Shown: piece by piece, positions 33,792-45,035 of the stretch
How positions within the stretch are numbered: the first letter of the stretch is position 1
How the letters are laid out: the number at the start of each line of letters is the position of its first letter
Assembly: GCA_019137255.1 (NCBI GenBank)
Contig: WPDH01000199.1
Location: forward strand, 51,373 to 115,372
Source: Corinectria fuckeliana
Taxonomy: Eukaryota > Ascomycota > Sordariomycetes > Hypocreales > Nectriaceae
Direction: 5' to 3'
Length of the DNA stretch: 64,000 nt
Position numbers and translations under genes: made by a program
Notes under the pieces: model-generated
Told to the model about the DNA's origin: nothing
Seen by the model: only the letters and a program-made list of their open reading frames with translations
Database searches by the model: none

Positions 33792-35380
33792 GGGAAAGAG
33801 TCAGTATCGTCATTGTGATTGCAAGACCTTCACTGAGATGAGTTGTGCATTATGCTGCACTTGGTGGGAGCCCTGATGTACTTTGCCCGGTAGCAATTAA
33901 GGAAGGACACACAGTCTGATCACCATTCTTAATATCGCCAAGGTGCTCGACAACTATGAGCGACGAGCATGCACTGCTTTTAAAGCCGACCTTTTACCCG
34001 TAGTTGATAGTAAGGTCGACAATCGCGACACTATGACTCGATGGTCTGCTTTAGAATTCGTAAGACCCACGATCGGGAGGATAGTGATGCTATCAATGGG
34101 TCCCCGGAGTTGTGGAAGTTCCATCGGATAAGTTGAGGGTAGCAAATGGCGATATTGTATGATATTTCAAGAGTATCAACAAGGCCTCCAGATAACTATA
34201 CAACTATACAAGTATGCAATAGCAGTGAGAGAGCTTAAAATCGATGGAAACACGGGACTTCAGAGGCTCAAATCATGATACTTCTTGATACAATCAGAGA
34301 CTTTGACACCACTTGCCGTAATTACATTTACACCGAAACCTATTTCACGCCCGACATCCAGCCAAGGCGAACAACCTCATCTGCCAAAGGCAAATCGGAG
34401 ATGATTGCTTTCTTCTAAAATGGTGATTAGAGGTGGGCAGCAGTATCATGGACTGACAATGATGTCCCATGTCGCTGTATTTTTATTAGAAGCTAGTCTT
34501 AGGTAAGAATGGAATGCCACCAGCTGGAATGACTTTATTGATAGTAGGAGCTCAAGCGGTTTTCACAATGAGTTCTTCTCTGTCATATATTGCTGAGCTA
34601 TAGGAGACAAGCTTGGACACACCAATGAGTTAATTCCGACTTATTAGACCTTGACAGTCATGGATCGGACTGTAATTGCTTGTACGACACATTTTTAGTA
34701 ACGTCGTTCGCCTCGTTCCAACAACAAGAATATGTAGCTGTAGTCTCTAGATTAGTTTGCCCTCATGTCGAATTAAGTCCCCCGACCTATTCTTCACCAC
34801 ATTGATTGCTATCCCCTTTCTGCTTTTCCGTATGACACGACCAAGACGGATCCAACTCATCCCTAATCGTTTGCCGGCCTACCCTATATTGCATCCAATC
34901 CTGGCCGGTAGAGGTTGCGAGAACTCATTATTTCTCCAGCGACACTTTACTTTCTCGCTTCCTTGTCAGGTAAACTCAATTGTAGATATCACACGAGCAA
35001 TGTTAGCGAGGTGATCATCGAACCCTGCCAAATCCGGCACTTGGCGGCAGAGTAGAGGAATGTAAAACTGTCAGGGCTGACGACGCCACATCGTAGACGG
35101 AACTATCCTTTCCCTTGGATTGGGCAATGCCGTATTTAGATTTGGTGGCTCATGTTCAAACAACCGGATGTGGGCGATGCACTAAACCCTAGATACTAAC
35201 TTTGTATTGCTGGACTCGCTCGCCGTCATACCCGTAGTTTCCCTTCTTTTCTTTTGCGGAATGCTTAGGGTCAGGCGATATTAGACTTCCGTAGTAAGCT
35301 GTAGTTACTCGGTATACACGAGCGAGGGCGTGGAAAATGAGGCTTGATGGATAGTTCACGCGGATGGGTCGTGCCCGGCA
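33792..35380. other. Intergenic, 1.6 kb, no gene seen
   Basis: Only short frames occur. One at 33943-34131 has a faint ankyrin-like look (YERRACTAFKADLLPVVDS) but too little to call. Confidence 0.45.
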
Positions 35381-35387
35381 TATATAG
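35381..35387 (+). promoter_or_regulatory. TATA-like box of the GMC oxidoreductase gene
   Basis: TATATAG lies 94 bases before the ATG at 35475, with a pyrimidine-rich leader between them. Confidence 0.4.
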
Positions 35388-35474
35388 TAGAAAAGCAAGC
35401 ATGGCGCCTCCGTGATTAACTCATTCTCTGTCACCTTCCTCCCTTCCGAGCTGACATCTCTACTACTTCTCAAG

Positions 35475-37278
35475 ATGAGGTCCGTCGCTATACTCACACT
35501 CTTGTCGACGCTTCTATCATGGGGTGGCGCAGCTCCGGCATCCAAGACGGAGTGGACGACGCGCGAGTGGGACGCAATCGTGGTCGGCGCCGGAACCGCG
35601 GGCATCATCGTCGCCGACCGTCTTAGTGAGGCCGGTCTGAGCACGCTGCTTCTCGAGATTGGCGGCGCTTCGTACGGAATCACGGGCGGACGGGAACGGC
35701 CCGCTTGGCTGAAGGGAACGGAGCTCAGTAGAGTTGACGTGCCCGGCCTTTGTAAGCGGCGCACTTCTGCCGATACTGAGGGCTACGTAGCTAACAGAGA
35801 CCAAATAAACAGACAAATCCATCTTCTCCGGCAACACCAACCTGACATGCAAGGCCTCGGTCGTCAACGCCTTTGCAGCCTGCGCCATCGGCGGCAATAG
35901 CGCTATCAACGCCGGGCTCTACTTCCAGCCACCGGCCTCGGACTGGGATGACTATCACCCTGCGGGCTGGCACAGCAAAGACGTGCAGCCGGCCATCGAC
36001 CGTCTACTCAAGCGCCAGCCTGCTGTCACCGACTACTCCAGCGACGGCAAGTTCTACCTCCAGAGCGGCTACGAGGCGGCCAAGGAGTGGCTCGTCGGCG
36101 GAGCGGGCTTTGCGAATGTGTCGATGAGCGATGAGCCCAACAGGAAAGACAGGGTGTTTGGGCGGCCCGTGTACAACTACATCCATGGCCAGCGTGGAGG
36201 GCCAGCACGTACGTATCTCCAGAGTGCCCTTTCGCGAAAGAGTAGCAACTTTCACCTCCAGACCGGGGCTGCTGTTGAGTACATAGTCCAAGGGGACGGC
36301 ACTGCGAATGGAGTCGTTGTTAATGTCAATGGCAAGCCCACCACTGTAAAGGTGTCGTCCACCGGAAGGGTTGTCTTGAGCGCTGGCGCAATCCTTTCGC
36401 CCAAGATCCTGATGTACTCCGGCATCGGGCCAAAGGACGTCCTCGTCAGCCTTGCCAACGCATCGCACACTCCGTACCATGATGCTCACTCCTGGGTCGT
36501 CAACCCCGCCGTGGGCCGAGGCCTCTTCGACAACCCCAACACCTTTATTGAGCTGTCGGGCCCTTCCATCGAATCCTACACGCAGAGCTATAGCGAACCT
36601 GGGCCAACGGACCGCGACCTGTTTCTGGCTTCTCGGAGCGGCCCTTACACGTTCGCGTCCCAGACATCCGTCTTCTGGGGCTACGTTCCGCACAGCGACG
36701 GATCCAGAACCGGCGTCCAGGGCACCATCGACTCATCGGGCTACGGCGGCTTCACCAAGAACAACACCATCACGCTCAACGTCTACGGAACCTCTGGGAT
36801 GCTCTCGGCCGGACGCGTCGTGCTATCCAAGGACGGGAAGTTCATCGCCGGGCCGAGCTCCGACGTCTACTACGCGCACGAGCGCGACTCGCGCAGCATC
36901 GCCACCTTTATCCACTCCATCTTCCAGGTGCTGCCGCCGTCGACGCCCAAGAAGCCCGCCAATAAGGGCCTCACGCCGCTAAACATGGCACAGAACTGGA
37001 CCGTCGACGAGATTCACAACTATATCACCACCAAGTCCGATTATGCCGTGGGGTCGGTCCAGCACTGGTCAAGCTCGTGCAGGATCGGCAGCTGCGTCGA
37101 CACGAACACCAAGGTTGTGGGAACGAAGAATATTCACGTTGTCGACGCTTCTATTGTTTCGCCGCTCACGGTGAACCCTCAGTTTGGCATCATGGTTGCT
37201 GCTGAGAAGGGCGCTGAGAGAATCCTAGCGTGCAGGGGCAATACTCTGCCCCCGATGATTTATAATGTGAGGAATTGA
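35475..37278 (+). CDS. Secreted GMC oxidoreductase, cellobiose-dehydrogenase flavodomain-like (AA3)
   Basis: Exons 35475-35751 and 35813-37278 encode about 580 residues. A signal peptide starts MRSVAILTLLSTLLSWGGA. The FAD-binding start is AIVVGAGTAGIIVADRLSEA; the second GMC block is CAIGGNSAINAGLYFQPP, the third GRVVLSAGAILSPKILMYSG. The active-site pair is His in SVQHWSSSCRIG and Asn in PLTVNPQFGIM. The pattern VPGLYKSIFSGNTNLTC and the overall order resemble the dehydrogenase part of cellobiose dehydrogenases rather than glucose or aryl-alcohol oxidases. There is no cytochrome domain or CBM. It is therefore a single-domain AA3-type sugar dehydrogenase candidate that would need an external electron acceptor or a partner such as an LPMO. 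The substrate is inferred only from similarity. Confidence 0.9.
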
Positions 37279-37420
37279 CACAATGTACGCGACAGAGTAG
37301 TTTTTTAGGGCTTATAAAACCAATTTTGTTGATGGTATGAACTATGAAGCTTACTATCTCTTGACTATACTTCTTAGAGACAAGGTTAGAGATGCAAAAT
37401 CAATTTCGGACACGGGTCGA

Positions 37421-38671
37421 CTAATAATCGACCACGGACGAGAGCGGGAGGGCCGTAGGAGCGAGGGTCGCAACCGTAACATGTGGCCAGCCCAGGCCAT
37501 TGAAGTCGAGCGCCACAGTCTGCGAATACTGAATCTGTGTATATTCGAAGGTGACTGTTTTGGCTACCGGAACGTCACGGTCCACAATGAACTTGGGGAC
37601 GGCATCTCTCGAGCCGAGCGCACTCGGGGAGACGGTCTTGGGCTTGTCTGGTTGGTCTTGGGTGTTGTGAGGCTCAAGATGAATCGTAGTGAGGACCTTT
37701 GAGATCCAGTACTGGGCCGTTACCTTTGATGCGTTTGCATTGCCGCTTCGTGCGGCGGGAGAAGCAGTGTGGAATCCAGAGTCAGCACCAACGAGGAAGC
37801 CGATGTTGCTTGTGCCTCCGCCAAGCCCCGGAGCTGCCGCCGCTGATAAAACCGTATAAGTGATATTCTCGACAATGTTCTTTCCTTTGTTGGCCTTGGT
37901 CAAGATGATGTTTGGGTTATCGAGGACCTCTTGCGTGATTGTGCCATCTTTAATGAACGGGCCAAGGTCTTGAGGAAGGCGATGTGTGTCCCTATTGGTA
38001 GCTGTTTGGCTTCTGAATTCTATCTTTTGTCCGTTGGGAATGGCGATGGGCGTTATAGATACAGATGGAATAGCCGGCGCACCTTGGGAAGTAACGGCCG
38101 GGAGGAAACACTGGGTGTTGATGGACGTGCCGTGAGGGATGGATGCCATGCGAGAAAAAGACGCTTTGAGGTCAGGCATGACGGTGCTCGCAGGAACGCG
38201 CATCCACAGGCCCGGCTCAAAGTGGATGACTGGTTGGATCTGAGGTGACGGCAAGATCTGGGTTACGTCACTGATGGTCTGCGTGTATGGCACTCCATTG
38301 AGCGAGATGTCGGCCTGCTGATCCAAGCCACGATTGGGAACGTCTCCAAGGGCTGTGCCGAACGCCATGGACTCGCTGGTCAGATTGAGTTGCAGGATGT
38401 TGTCAGGCGGGTCATTGGGATTGGGCGGCGGGTTGATCGGCAATGGAGTCGGCGTCTTTGAACTGTTTGGCCGGAAGATGGTGTTGAAGCCAAATCCGCC
38501 GAACGTCCCGGTGAAGTTTGCTAGGACACCTAGCGACGTTGCTTCAACACTGCTAGTGGTTCCATCGGCGGCTCCCTTGATTGGGGTTGCAGCTGGCTGG
38601 AGAACTGTTGGTCCGTAATGAAACTTTTCCGGGATGTCAATGGACACAGTTGGTGCAAGGGGTTGTATCAT
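37421..38671 (-). CDS. Intact 416-residue protein of unknown function
   Basis: A single exon with a clean start (MIQPLAPTVSIDIPEKFHYG) and stop. There is no signal peptide or membrane helix. Two similar-looking halves of beta-rich sequence are suggested by FTGTFGGFGFNTIFRPNS near residue 55 and the late IQYSQTVALDFNGLGWPHVT. Other conserved-looking stretches are VIHFEPGLWMRVPAST, RMASIPHGTSINTQ and PIAIPNGQKIEF. Frequent Pro-Asn and paired HFEPG/IPHGT segments suggest a lipocalin-like or other beta-barrel ligand-binding fold, but this is a guess. It converges on the GMC gene with a gap of about 140 bases. Length and codon pattern support a real, expressed gene. Confidence 0.8.
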   Translation of the reverse strand: MIQPLAPTVSIDIPEKFHYGPTVLQPAATPIKGAADGTTSSVEATSLGVLANFTGTFGGFGFNTIFRPNSSKTPTPLPINPPPNPNDPPDNILQLNLTSESMAFGTALGDVPNRGLDQQADISLNGVPYTQTISDVTQILPSPQIQPVIHFEPGLWMRVPASTVMPDLKASFSRMASIPHGTSINTQCFLPAVTSQGAPAIPSVSITPIAIPNGQKIEFRSQTATNRDTHRLPQDLGPFIKDGTITQEVLDNPNIILTKANKGKNIVENITYTVLSAAAAPGLGGGTSNIGFLVGADSGFHTASPAARSGNANASKVTAQYWISKVLTTIHLEPHNTQDQPDKPKTVSPSALGSRDAVPKFIVDRDVPVAKTVTFEYTQIQYSQTVALDFNGLGWPHVTVATLAPTALPLSSVVDY

Positions 38672-39984
38672 GGTTGAAGTGATTCTTTAGTTGTACTACT
38701 TGAGAAGAAATGGAGTGTAGCTAAGCTTGAGGGATGCAGTGGGTGGACAGCCCTCCCTTAAGTAGTCTCAGTCCTTAGGGACTCGTCGAGTCTGGACTGA
38801 TGGTAGCTTTAGTTGAGGAGCTGGAGAGTTCAAGCTGAGCGCGGTGGCTTGATAGCCCCAGTATTGGATAACCTTGTAATACTAGATCGTCATCAACACC
38901 ATTCCTCACTAGATAAGTAGTTGCTGGCGCTAGACGATCGTAAAAAGGACACGCTATGTAGCATGGATTTAGGATGCTCAGCTCAGCTCAGCTCCCACTC
39001 GTCTAGATCTGGCTTGCATAGCTACCCCTCCATTCCACTGCCTGCATATCTCCTTCGCAATTGGCTAGCCACTCGACTTTAGCTATGGTACAGTCAGATT
39101 GGAACATTCTCGCCCACAGAGCCAGCTAGCCTCACACAAACTCTAACTTTTTTTTTTATCTCTCTTGCTGATCGTCGAAATTAGTCGTCGAAGTATCTGC
39201 ACTTGGATTTTTCTGTTACTCTCTGTTCCAGCAGGGTTTGTGTTGTGGTTTTAAACTCGAGACGTAGTGAGACTCGACTTTGCGATCACATGCCACTTCT
39301 TGCACCCTCATTATCCTTTAACAAGGAAGTCTGTTTCCCCCCCCACTTGCTCTAATACTGGGGACTCGAACAGGGCTATGTGCTGGGCACGGAAGTGTTT
39401 TGGGAAGCTTTCCAAGCTAAGTTGTGAATTCTCCTGTTTCCGTTCTCTCAGCGTGAGTGTAGTTGCATGTCCAAGTCGGAAATCTCTACAGGTAGGAGGG
39501 TGGAGTTAGACAGGTAAATCGCTTTCGTCCACCAGTGGAAAGCTCCTGCAGCCAGTGTGGTGTCAGGTGTCTGCTCCTAATAAGGCCGAAATGAGAAGAT
39601 TGCTGATGTGACCAACGAGCTAGAAGACATACTCGAGGCGTTCCGGCCGAATCTCAGCCTGACGTCGTTCCATTGTGAGCTGCAGAGTCTTCTACGAAGG
39701 TGGTGGCTCTGGACGAACCGTTTTGTGGGCAGCAAGCGTGGTCACGTATTTTGTGCGCCAGGGGGACGACATAACGTGGAGCTTGGCCGAGGATCAATGA
39801 TGGTCGTGAACGCGGGGGGGAGGGGTCGCGGATTAGTTCGGTGAGGTTTGCGGCTCAGCCGTGCCTTTGTCAGGCTGGTAGAGGGTAAGGAGAATTGCAA
39901 GCATTTTATCTTGTTAGATGAGTATCATGTTTCGATGTATTAACTTGGTCTATTATCATAATTTAACCAAGGCTCCTACACCGT
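38672..39984. other. Intergenic, 1.3 kb, no gene seen
   Basis: It contains a short AGCTC repeat near 38978-38998 and a T-run near 39151. Small frames on the plus strand (39267-39844) show no family features. Confidence 0.45.
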
Positions 39985-40268
39985 CTACCCATTTGTGTCT
40001 TCCAAGTCAGCACCGACTGTGCCCGTGTTGAGTAGGAGCTTAACAAGTGCCTGATGGCCCTTCTCAGCAATTAAAGATAGAGTCATCGAGCCCAACCTAT
40101 TTCTTTAATTAACATTAGCGCACCATGCTCAAGCAGCAACTTAATCATGACCTCACGACCACCAGCAACAGTCCATGATAGCGGTGTCCGACCCATCATA
40201 TCCCTAGACTTGCTTTTAGTAGAATCTAGAACGGGGGTTATATGCCCCCCCATTATAATAGTGATCAT
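39985..40268 (-). pseudogene. Ankyrin-repeat relic
   Basis: The minus strand reads DMMGRTPLSWTVAGGREVMI then KLLLEHGA, a clear ankyrin unit. After a frame change comes LSLIAEKGHQALVKLLLNTG, a second unit. AT enrichment and shifts indicate decay. It lies just 3' of the WSC-subtilisin gene, but I see no sign that it belongs to it. Confidence 0.6.
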
Positions 40269-40280
40269 CTAATGGCACCT

Positions 40281-43200
40281 TTACTGAAGGTTCCAACAAT
40301 CCGCCTAACATCATTATATTAGTAAAATAGACTAGATTAGAATATCACTGGTGGAAAGGAAGAGACATAAATAAGCCGCGTACTTACGTTGACTAGAACA
40401 GTCTGACCGTCCGTAATTTGCCGCGTCAATAATGACCTGCCGTTGTTTTGGCCCGGTATAAAAACAGGTGGTATAGCAGGGCGGCCAGCGGTGCCGCCCT
40501 GACAAGGGATACGATCGCCAAGGGCAGCTCTGGGGATACCGTCGCCTGTCCCGACATCGCCCTTTAGGACCCGGCCGTTGGCCTGAAGGAACCCCTTGAC
40601 ATTTGACGCAACCCGCGAGTTTCCGACGGCGCGTAACTGCGGCCCTAGGACGGGATCGGCAAGGTAATAGGCGACCATCCCCGCCGTGATGGCGGTGGCC
40701 TGGGACGAACCCGGATTCTCAACGCGCCAATGCGTGCCCTGCATGTTGGCCGGGTTGCTTGTGCCGGGGTCTAGGACGGCGCAGTCCACCATAGTGCCGA
40801 CGTTGTAAAGGCTGAGGATGCCTTTTCCTGACGAATCCAAGTACTGCGAAGTCGGATGCCGAGTTCCGTTGTACTGTGCGTTCCCTACCACGATGAGACC
40901 AGTATCACTCCCACCGGCAGCGCGGGGCGTATTCGTCGACAAGTCACTAGCAACCGGCTCGGTGTCGTTGTGGCTGTTTCCCGCAGAGCAGACCGGGACG
41001 ATGCCCGACTCGATGAGCTGCGGGATATACACCTCGAACGGGTCGGTGTATCTGCCCTGCGGGATGGCGACCGTGGGTACACTCCACCACAAGGTGTTCC
41101 GCGGTATGGCAAACGACATGGAGAGCACCGCGTGGCCCTGAGCGTCGGTCGATATAGCGTGCTCGAGTACCGTCAGGAGTGCGAACACGGCACGCGTGAC
41201 ATCCGACTCCATGGAAGTACCGCCGATGTCCGGAAGCTGTACGGTAACGATCTTCGCGCGCTTGCCGACGCCAGAGTAGCTTCCCGCTGCGAGCGAAACC
41301 ATACATGTCCCATGGGAGCCGAATGTAAAGACCTGGGGGCTGCTGCTGGTCCCGTCTGCGCTGACTCCTAGCTGTGCGATGACCCGAGAAGCGAAGTCCT
41401 AGACACCACAGTGAGTTTCTTGCGGCTGCCTCGGATTCTTTGTGTAAAGCTTTTGTTTTCGTTGATAAAGGCCGATATGTATACATAATCATTGCTTTGG
41501 AAGCCGGGCAGGGGTTGAAAAGGACATAGATAAAAAATGGGGAAGAGAGATGCAGGCTCGCGGAGGGAGGCGACATACCGTATGAATATTTAGAAAGTTT
41601 TTGTCGATAATGTACACGGTCGACAGGGAATCCTCACGTGCAGCACCATCATCAAAGATGAACTCCTCAAAATCGAGGAACGAACCGGTGAGTTGTGTAT
41701 AGCGCGACAGCTGCGTCAACCAGTTCAGATGGCCGGGACCATTGGGAGTCTGTTGTACGTATTTACTCTCTGGGCCAGGGACAGCCCGGCGCTGCAGGGT
41801 ATCCTTCATACTTGCATCTTTCTTATCCACAATCGACCTCTTGGGATTGCCTAGTGAGTTGTCGTTCTCAGAAGAGTCAAGTGATGCGAACGTGGCATCA
41901 ATGCTCATAGACTGGACAATTGGATTCTTCCACAACCCCTCCGACGTGCATTGATCAAGGGTTGCGATGTATATCCACTACAGCCTCGGGGTTAGAGCTC
42001 TATTCCTTATCAAACAGCATATGCACGGGGCTAATTACGTTGGGCAGCCAGGAATCCGTCTTCTGGATATTGTTCTGGCTCTTGGGCAGACTGGCCACGA
42101 GCTCGTTGTACTGTGCCTTTGTGGTGCCTGACTTGGTGATGATGATGATCGGTGTCTGCGTGGCCGTGGCCGTACAAGTGCTAGAACTGGTCGCCGTTGT
42201 CATGGTTGGTTCCGTCGTCGACGGCGGCTTGGTGGGATTGCCGCCGCCAGGATTGCTGGCGAGTGCTCCTAGGAGGCCGGCGATGAGAGCAACTTCGGGA
42301 GGACTTCTAGTTAGTAATGTGTTGTCGAGACAAGATATACTCAGTGCGTCCCTCAAACTTGTCGAAAACTCGGCGGTGACAGGCAGCTTCTGTACGGGAA
42401 GATGGTGCTGGGACTAGGAGAGGCTAGATCAAAGAGCTTACAGATACCAGTCGCGACTGCTTCGCCAATAGCCGAAACGCCAATAGATGTAACCTGGATC
42501 CATCTAGTCAGCCAGCGCATCTTAGTGGGGATGGTTCTTCGTGTCCCCCCTTCCCTTAACAAGAGAAACAGCACCATGCTTTGTTACTTACCGCAGTCGA
42601 CACCACAGCAAGGTCAGACACAACGTCTAGGACAGGCACAACACCTCCAGCAAGAGCCGGCTCGATCAGGGTATTGTCTGCTTCGGCGGCATCCGCAACA
42701 TGTCCGATAACATCCGATGATACTTGCACAACTGGAGTGTATGGTCAGTGATTATACCAGTCTGGCGCCGGCCAAGTCCCAAGTTCTGGCGATAGAGAAC
42801 GCCTGCTTACCTGCGTCCTGGAGGGTCTCGAAATCTTCTGGAGTCACCTACGATATACGTCAGTGACATTGATGGGAAATCTGGTTGTATCCGTCCCGTT
42901 GATCGCTACGGCATAAGTTGACAAGCTTACCGGTGGGGAATTCGTGACATTGATGTCTATCTCTAGGCCGAGCTTCCAGACCTTGAGACTGCGCTCAGCG
43001 TTTTTAACTGGCAGCAGCGCCTGATATTAGCGACTTTCCCACATGTTCAACGAGGAAACGGGAGGGGGGACGTACTCAATGTAGACTGGATCACCTTGAT
43101 CATCTTAAAGTCCGCCTGGATGTTCTCCAGGTCGATCCTCAGCGTGTCCGTCAGCACGGGCCCATCCTGTCGCTCCTCGATCTGTATGCTTCTTCTATTC

Positions 43201-44291
43201 TTGATGCTCCCGCCGTCAGCCTTGTACTGCTCCACATCCGCCTGGTACTGCGCAACAGCCGACTTGGCCTGGGCCAGCGTGTCGTTGAAGTCTTTCAACG
43301 CAGTCTGAATCTCTGCCACGGTAGGCGAAAACCACGTGCTGTCGCTGTACACTTGGATGCGATTCCCGTCGCCGCACAGCTCGGAGTCGTCGCCGGCGCA
43401 GACTTGGCTGCAATCGCCTTGCGGTGCGCTGGGTGCATCCCGCAGTGTGTTGCCTACGAAGCATTGGGTGCCGAACTCGACCCCGGCATACTTCCAGTCG
43501 TTTTTCTGAGCAAAAGAGACGCACTTTTCAACTGTCATGCCGCTGGCATCTTCCGTCTGGTCGGCCCGGAGCACGCGGTTGTTGATGTCGGGGTCCTGGA
43601 AACAGCCGAGACTCTCAAAGTTGCCGACTTTCGACACAACTGTTGGGGTAGGCTTCTCAGTCGTGCTAGAGGTTGGAGCTGAAGTAGTTTTACCAGTGGT
43701 GGTGGGATGCACCGTATGCTTCGTCGATACAGAGGTTGTTTGCTCGTCAGTAGTCTTCGGTGGTGCCACCGACGTGGTGGGTATTGTGGTGGCCGGAGGA
43801 GGGTTTGAAGAGCCCCCGGGCCCAGAGCCGAGACAACCACTATCACCGCATGTCTGTCCGGAACTACAGACGTTGCAGGCCGTGTTCAGCTCACACTTGA
43901 CACTGGTGTTGGTGCAGCAGATGCTGTTGGATTTGTAGCATTGGCCATGGCAGCAGATTCCAGCGGAACACCCCACGGCCTCGAAGGTGTCTGGGTTGAA
44001 GGCACAATACTTGATGCTGGCATCGGAGGCACAGGCCAATACGCTGTCAAAGTCGATACACACGTCGCCCGACGGGCACTGCGTTTCTGATGGACAGCCA
44101 TCCTTGCGATCAGCTTCGCAGAGGAAGCCCTCCGGGCACGAAGGATCTGACGAGGCAGCTCGCCTGTGCACAGCCTTGTCAAGGACAGAGCCCGGCACGA
44201 AAACAGGGCGGCGCAGTTTTGAGAACGGAGCAGCGCTACAGGTGGTGACGGCGTAGAGCAGTACGCGCAGGATCGTGAAGAAGGAGAGCAT
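40281..44291 (-). CDS. Secreted WSC-domain / subtilisin (S8) fusion protein
   Basis: About ten exons (main ones 43095-44291, about 42030-42310, about 41580-41960, 40388-41402, last 40281-40304) give roughly 1,085 residues. The order is: signal peptide (MLSFFTILRVLLYAVTTCSA; an upstream ATG at 44321 is also open); a Cys-rich head at about 50-150 (CCHGQCYKSNSICC); a Thr/Ser/Pro linker; a WSC domain at about 220-310 (SLGCFQDPD, VEKCVSFAQ, CFVGN, CSQVCAGDDSELCGDG); a helical and linker region; then the subtilase domain. The triad is Asp in TVYIIDKNF, His in FGSHGTCMV, Ser in PGSSQATAITAGM; the oxyanion Asn is in CSAGNSHND. No lesion was seen. Splice joins in the middle (a 34-base intron near 42310-42345, and the GTGATC donor at 43094) are the weak points; if they are wrong the two ends could be separate genes. 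WSC domains bind wall polysaccharide, so a wall-anchored protease is the simplest reading. Confidence 0.75.
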
Positions 44292-45035
44292 GGCGTTGCC
44301 GAGATGCAGACTGGCAGGCAAAAGAGGAAGCCGAGCGACGTCTAGATGAGCAGCGTTGTTAGTCAGGGAGCGCCCCTAGTTTAGAAAGTGGCTGTATACG
44401 GCGGCGTGATTTTTGCTATGTATGACAATGCTTCCCTTCTGGTTCCATATGGCCGTCATGATTGTATACATATTATTTTCATCTAACCACACTATCTGCC
44501 AGTAATTAGCTTACTTTGTTTCTAGTCATATTGTCGGAAAAAACAACTGGACCCAACGAAATATACGCTATTTCCGTTATTTCCTAACGATCTCCGTGCT
44601 GACCCCTAGATTACCACATAAGCACTACTGGCTCACGTAAGGTTGGGTTGCTGAGAAATCAGTCAGCGTAATACAACCGTCAAGCCTCGGGTGCTGATGG
44701 GTGAGCGAAGTAGTATCACGCGGTATTATGTATGTCTCCTGACTCTTCTATACCGCCTGCTCAACGGATATGATAGCTGCTAGCGCTGATGGCCGGATCG
44801 CCGTGCTGACCCGTCTAATGATAGTGAATGCAAACTATTACTTCTAGTATTCCTGTACTGTCGTATGCAATACCAGCTCGTCTATGGGCTCGTTGCCATC
44901 ACTTGTAGGCCCGCTTGTCCAATATTATCATGAAACTTAGCTTACGGTGATAACCCCTCGCCCTGTCCATTCTATTTGTATACAGTTCGTCTGCATGCTC
45001 CCTCGGGGATACACACACGCCAAGTCATAGCCAAG
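44292..45035. promoter_or_regulatory. Shared divergent promoter region
   Basis: 744 bases separate the start codons of the WSC-subtilisin gene (minus) and the glycosidase-repeat gene (plus). It is AT-leaning, with no open frame of note. No specific operator could be identified by eye. Confidence 0.5.

Noticed and set aside
33943..34131. Ankyrin-like fragment
   Set aside because: Resemblance is limited to a few residues; it could be chance.
36452..36982. Open frames on both strands inside the GMC gene
   Set aside because: GC-rich shadow frames (Arg/Thr/Ser-rich) of a well-supported gene.
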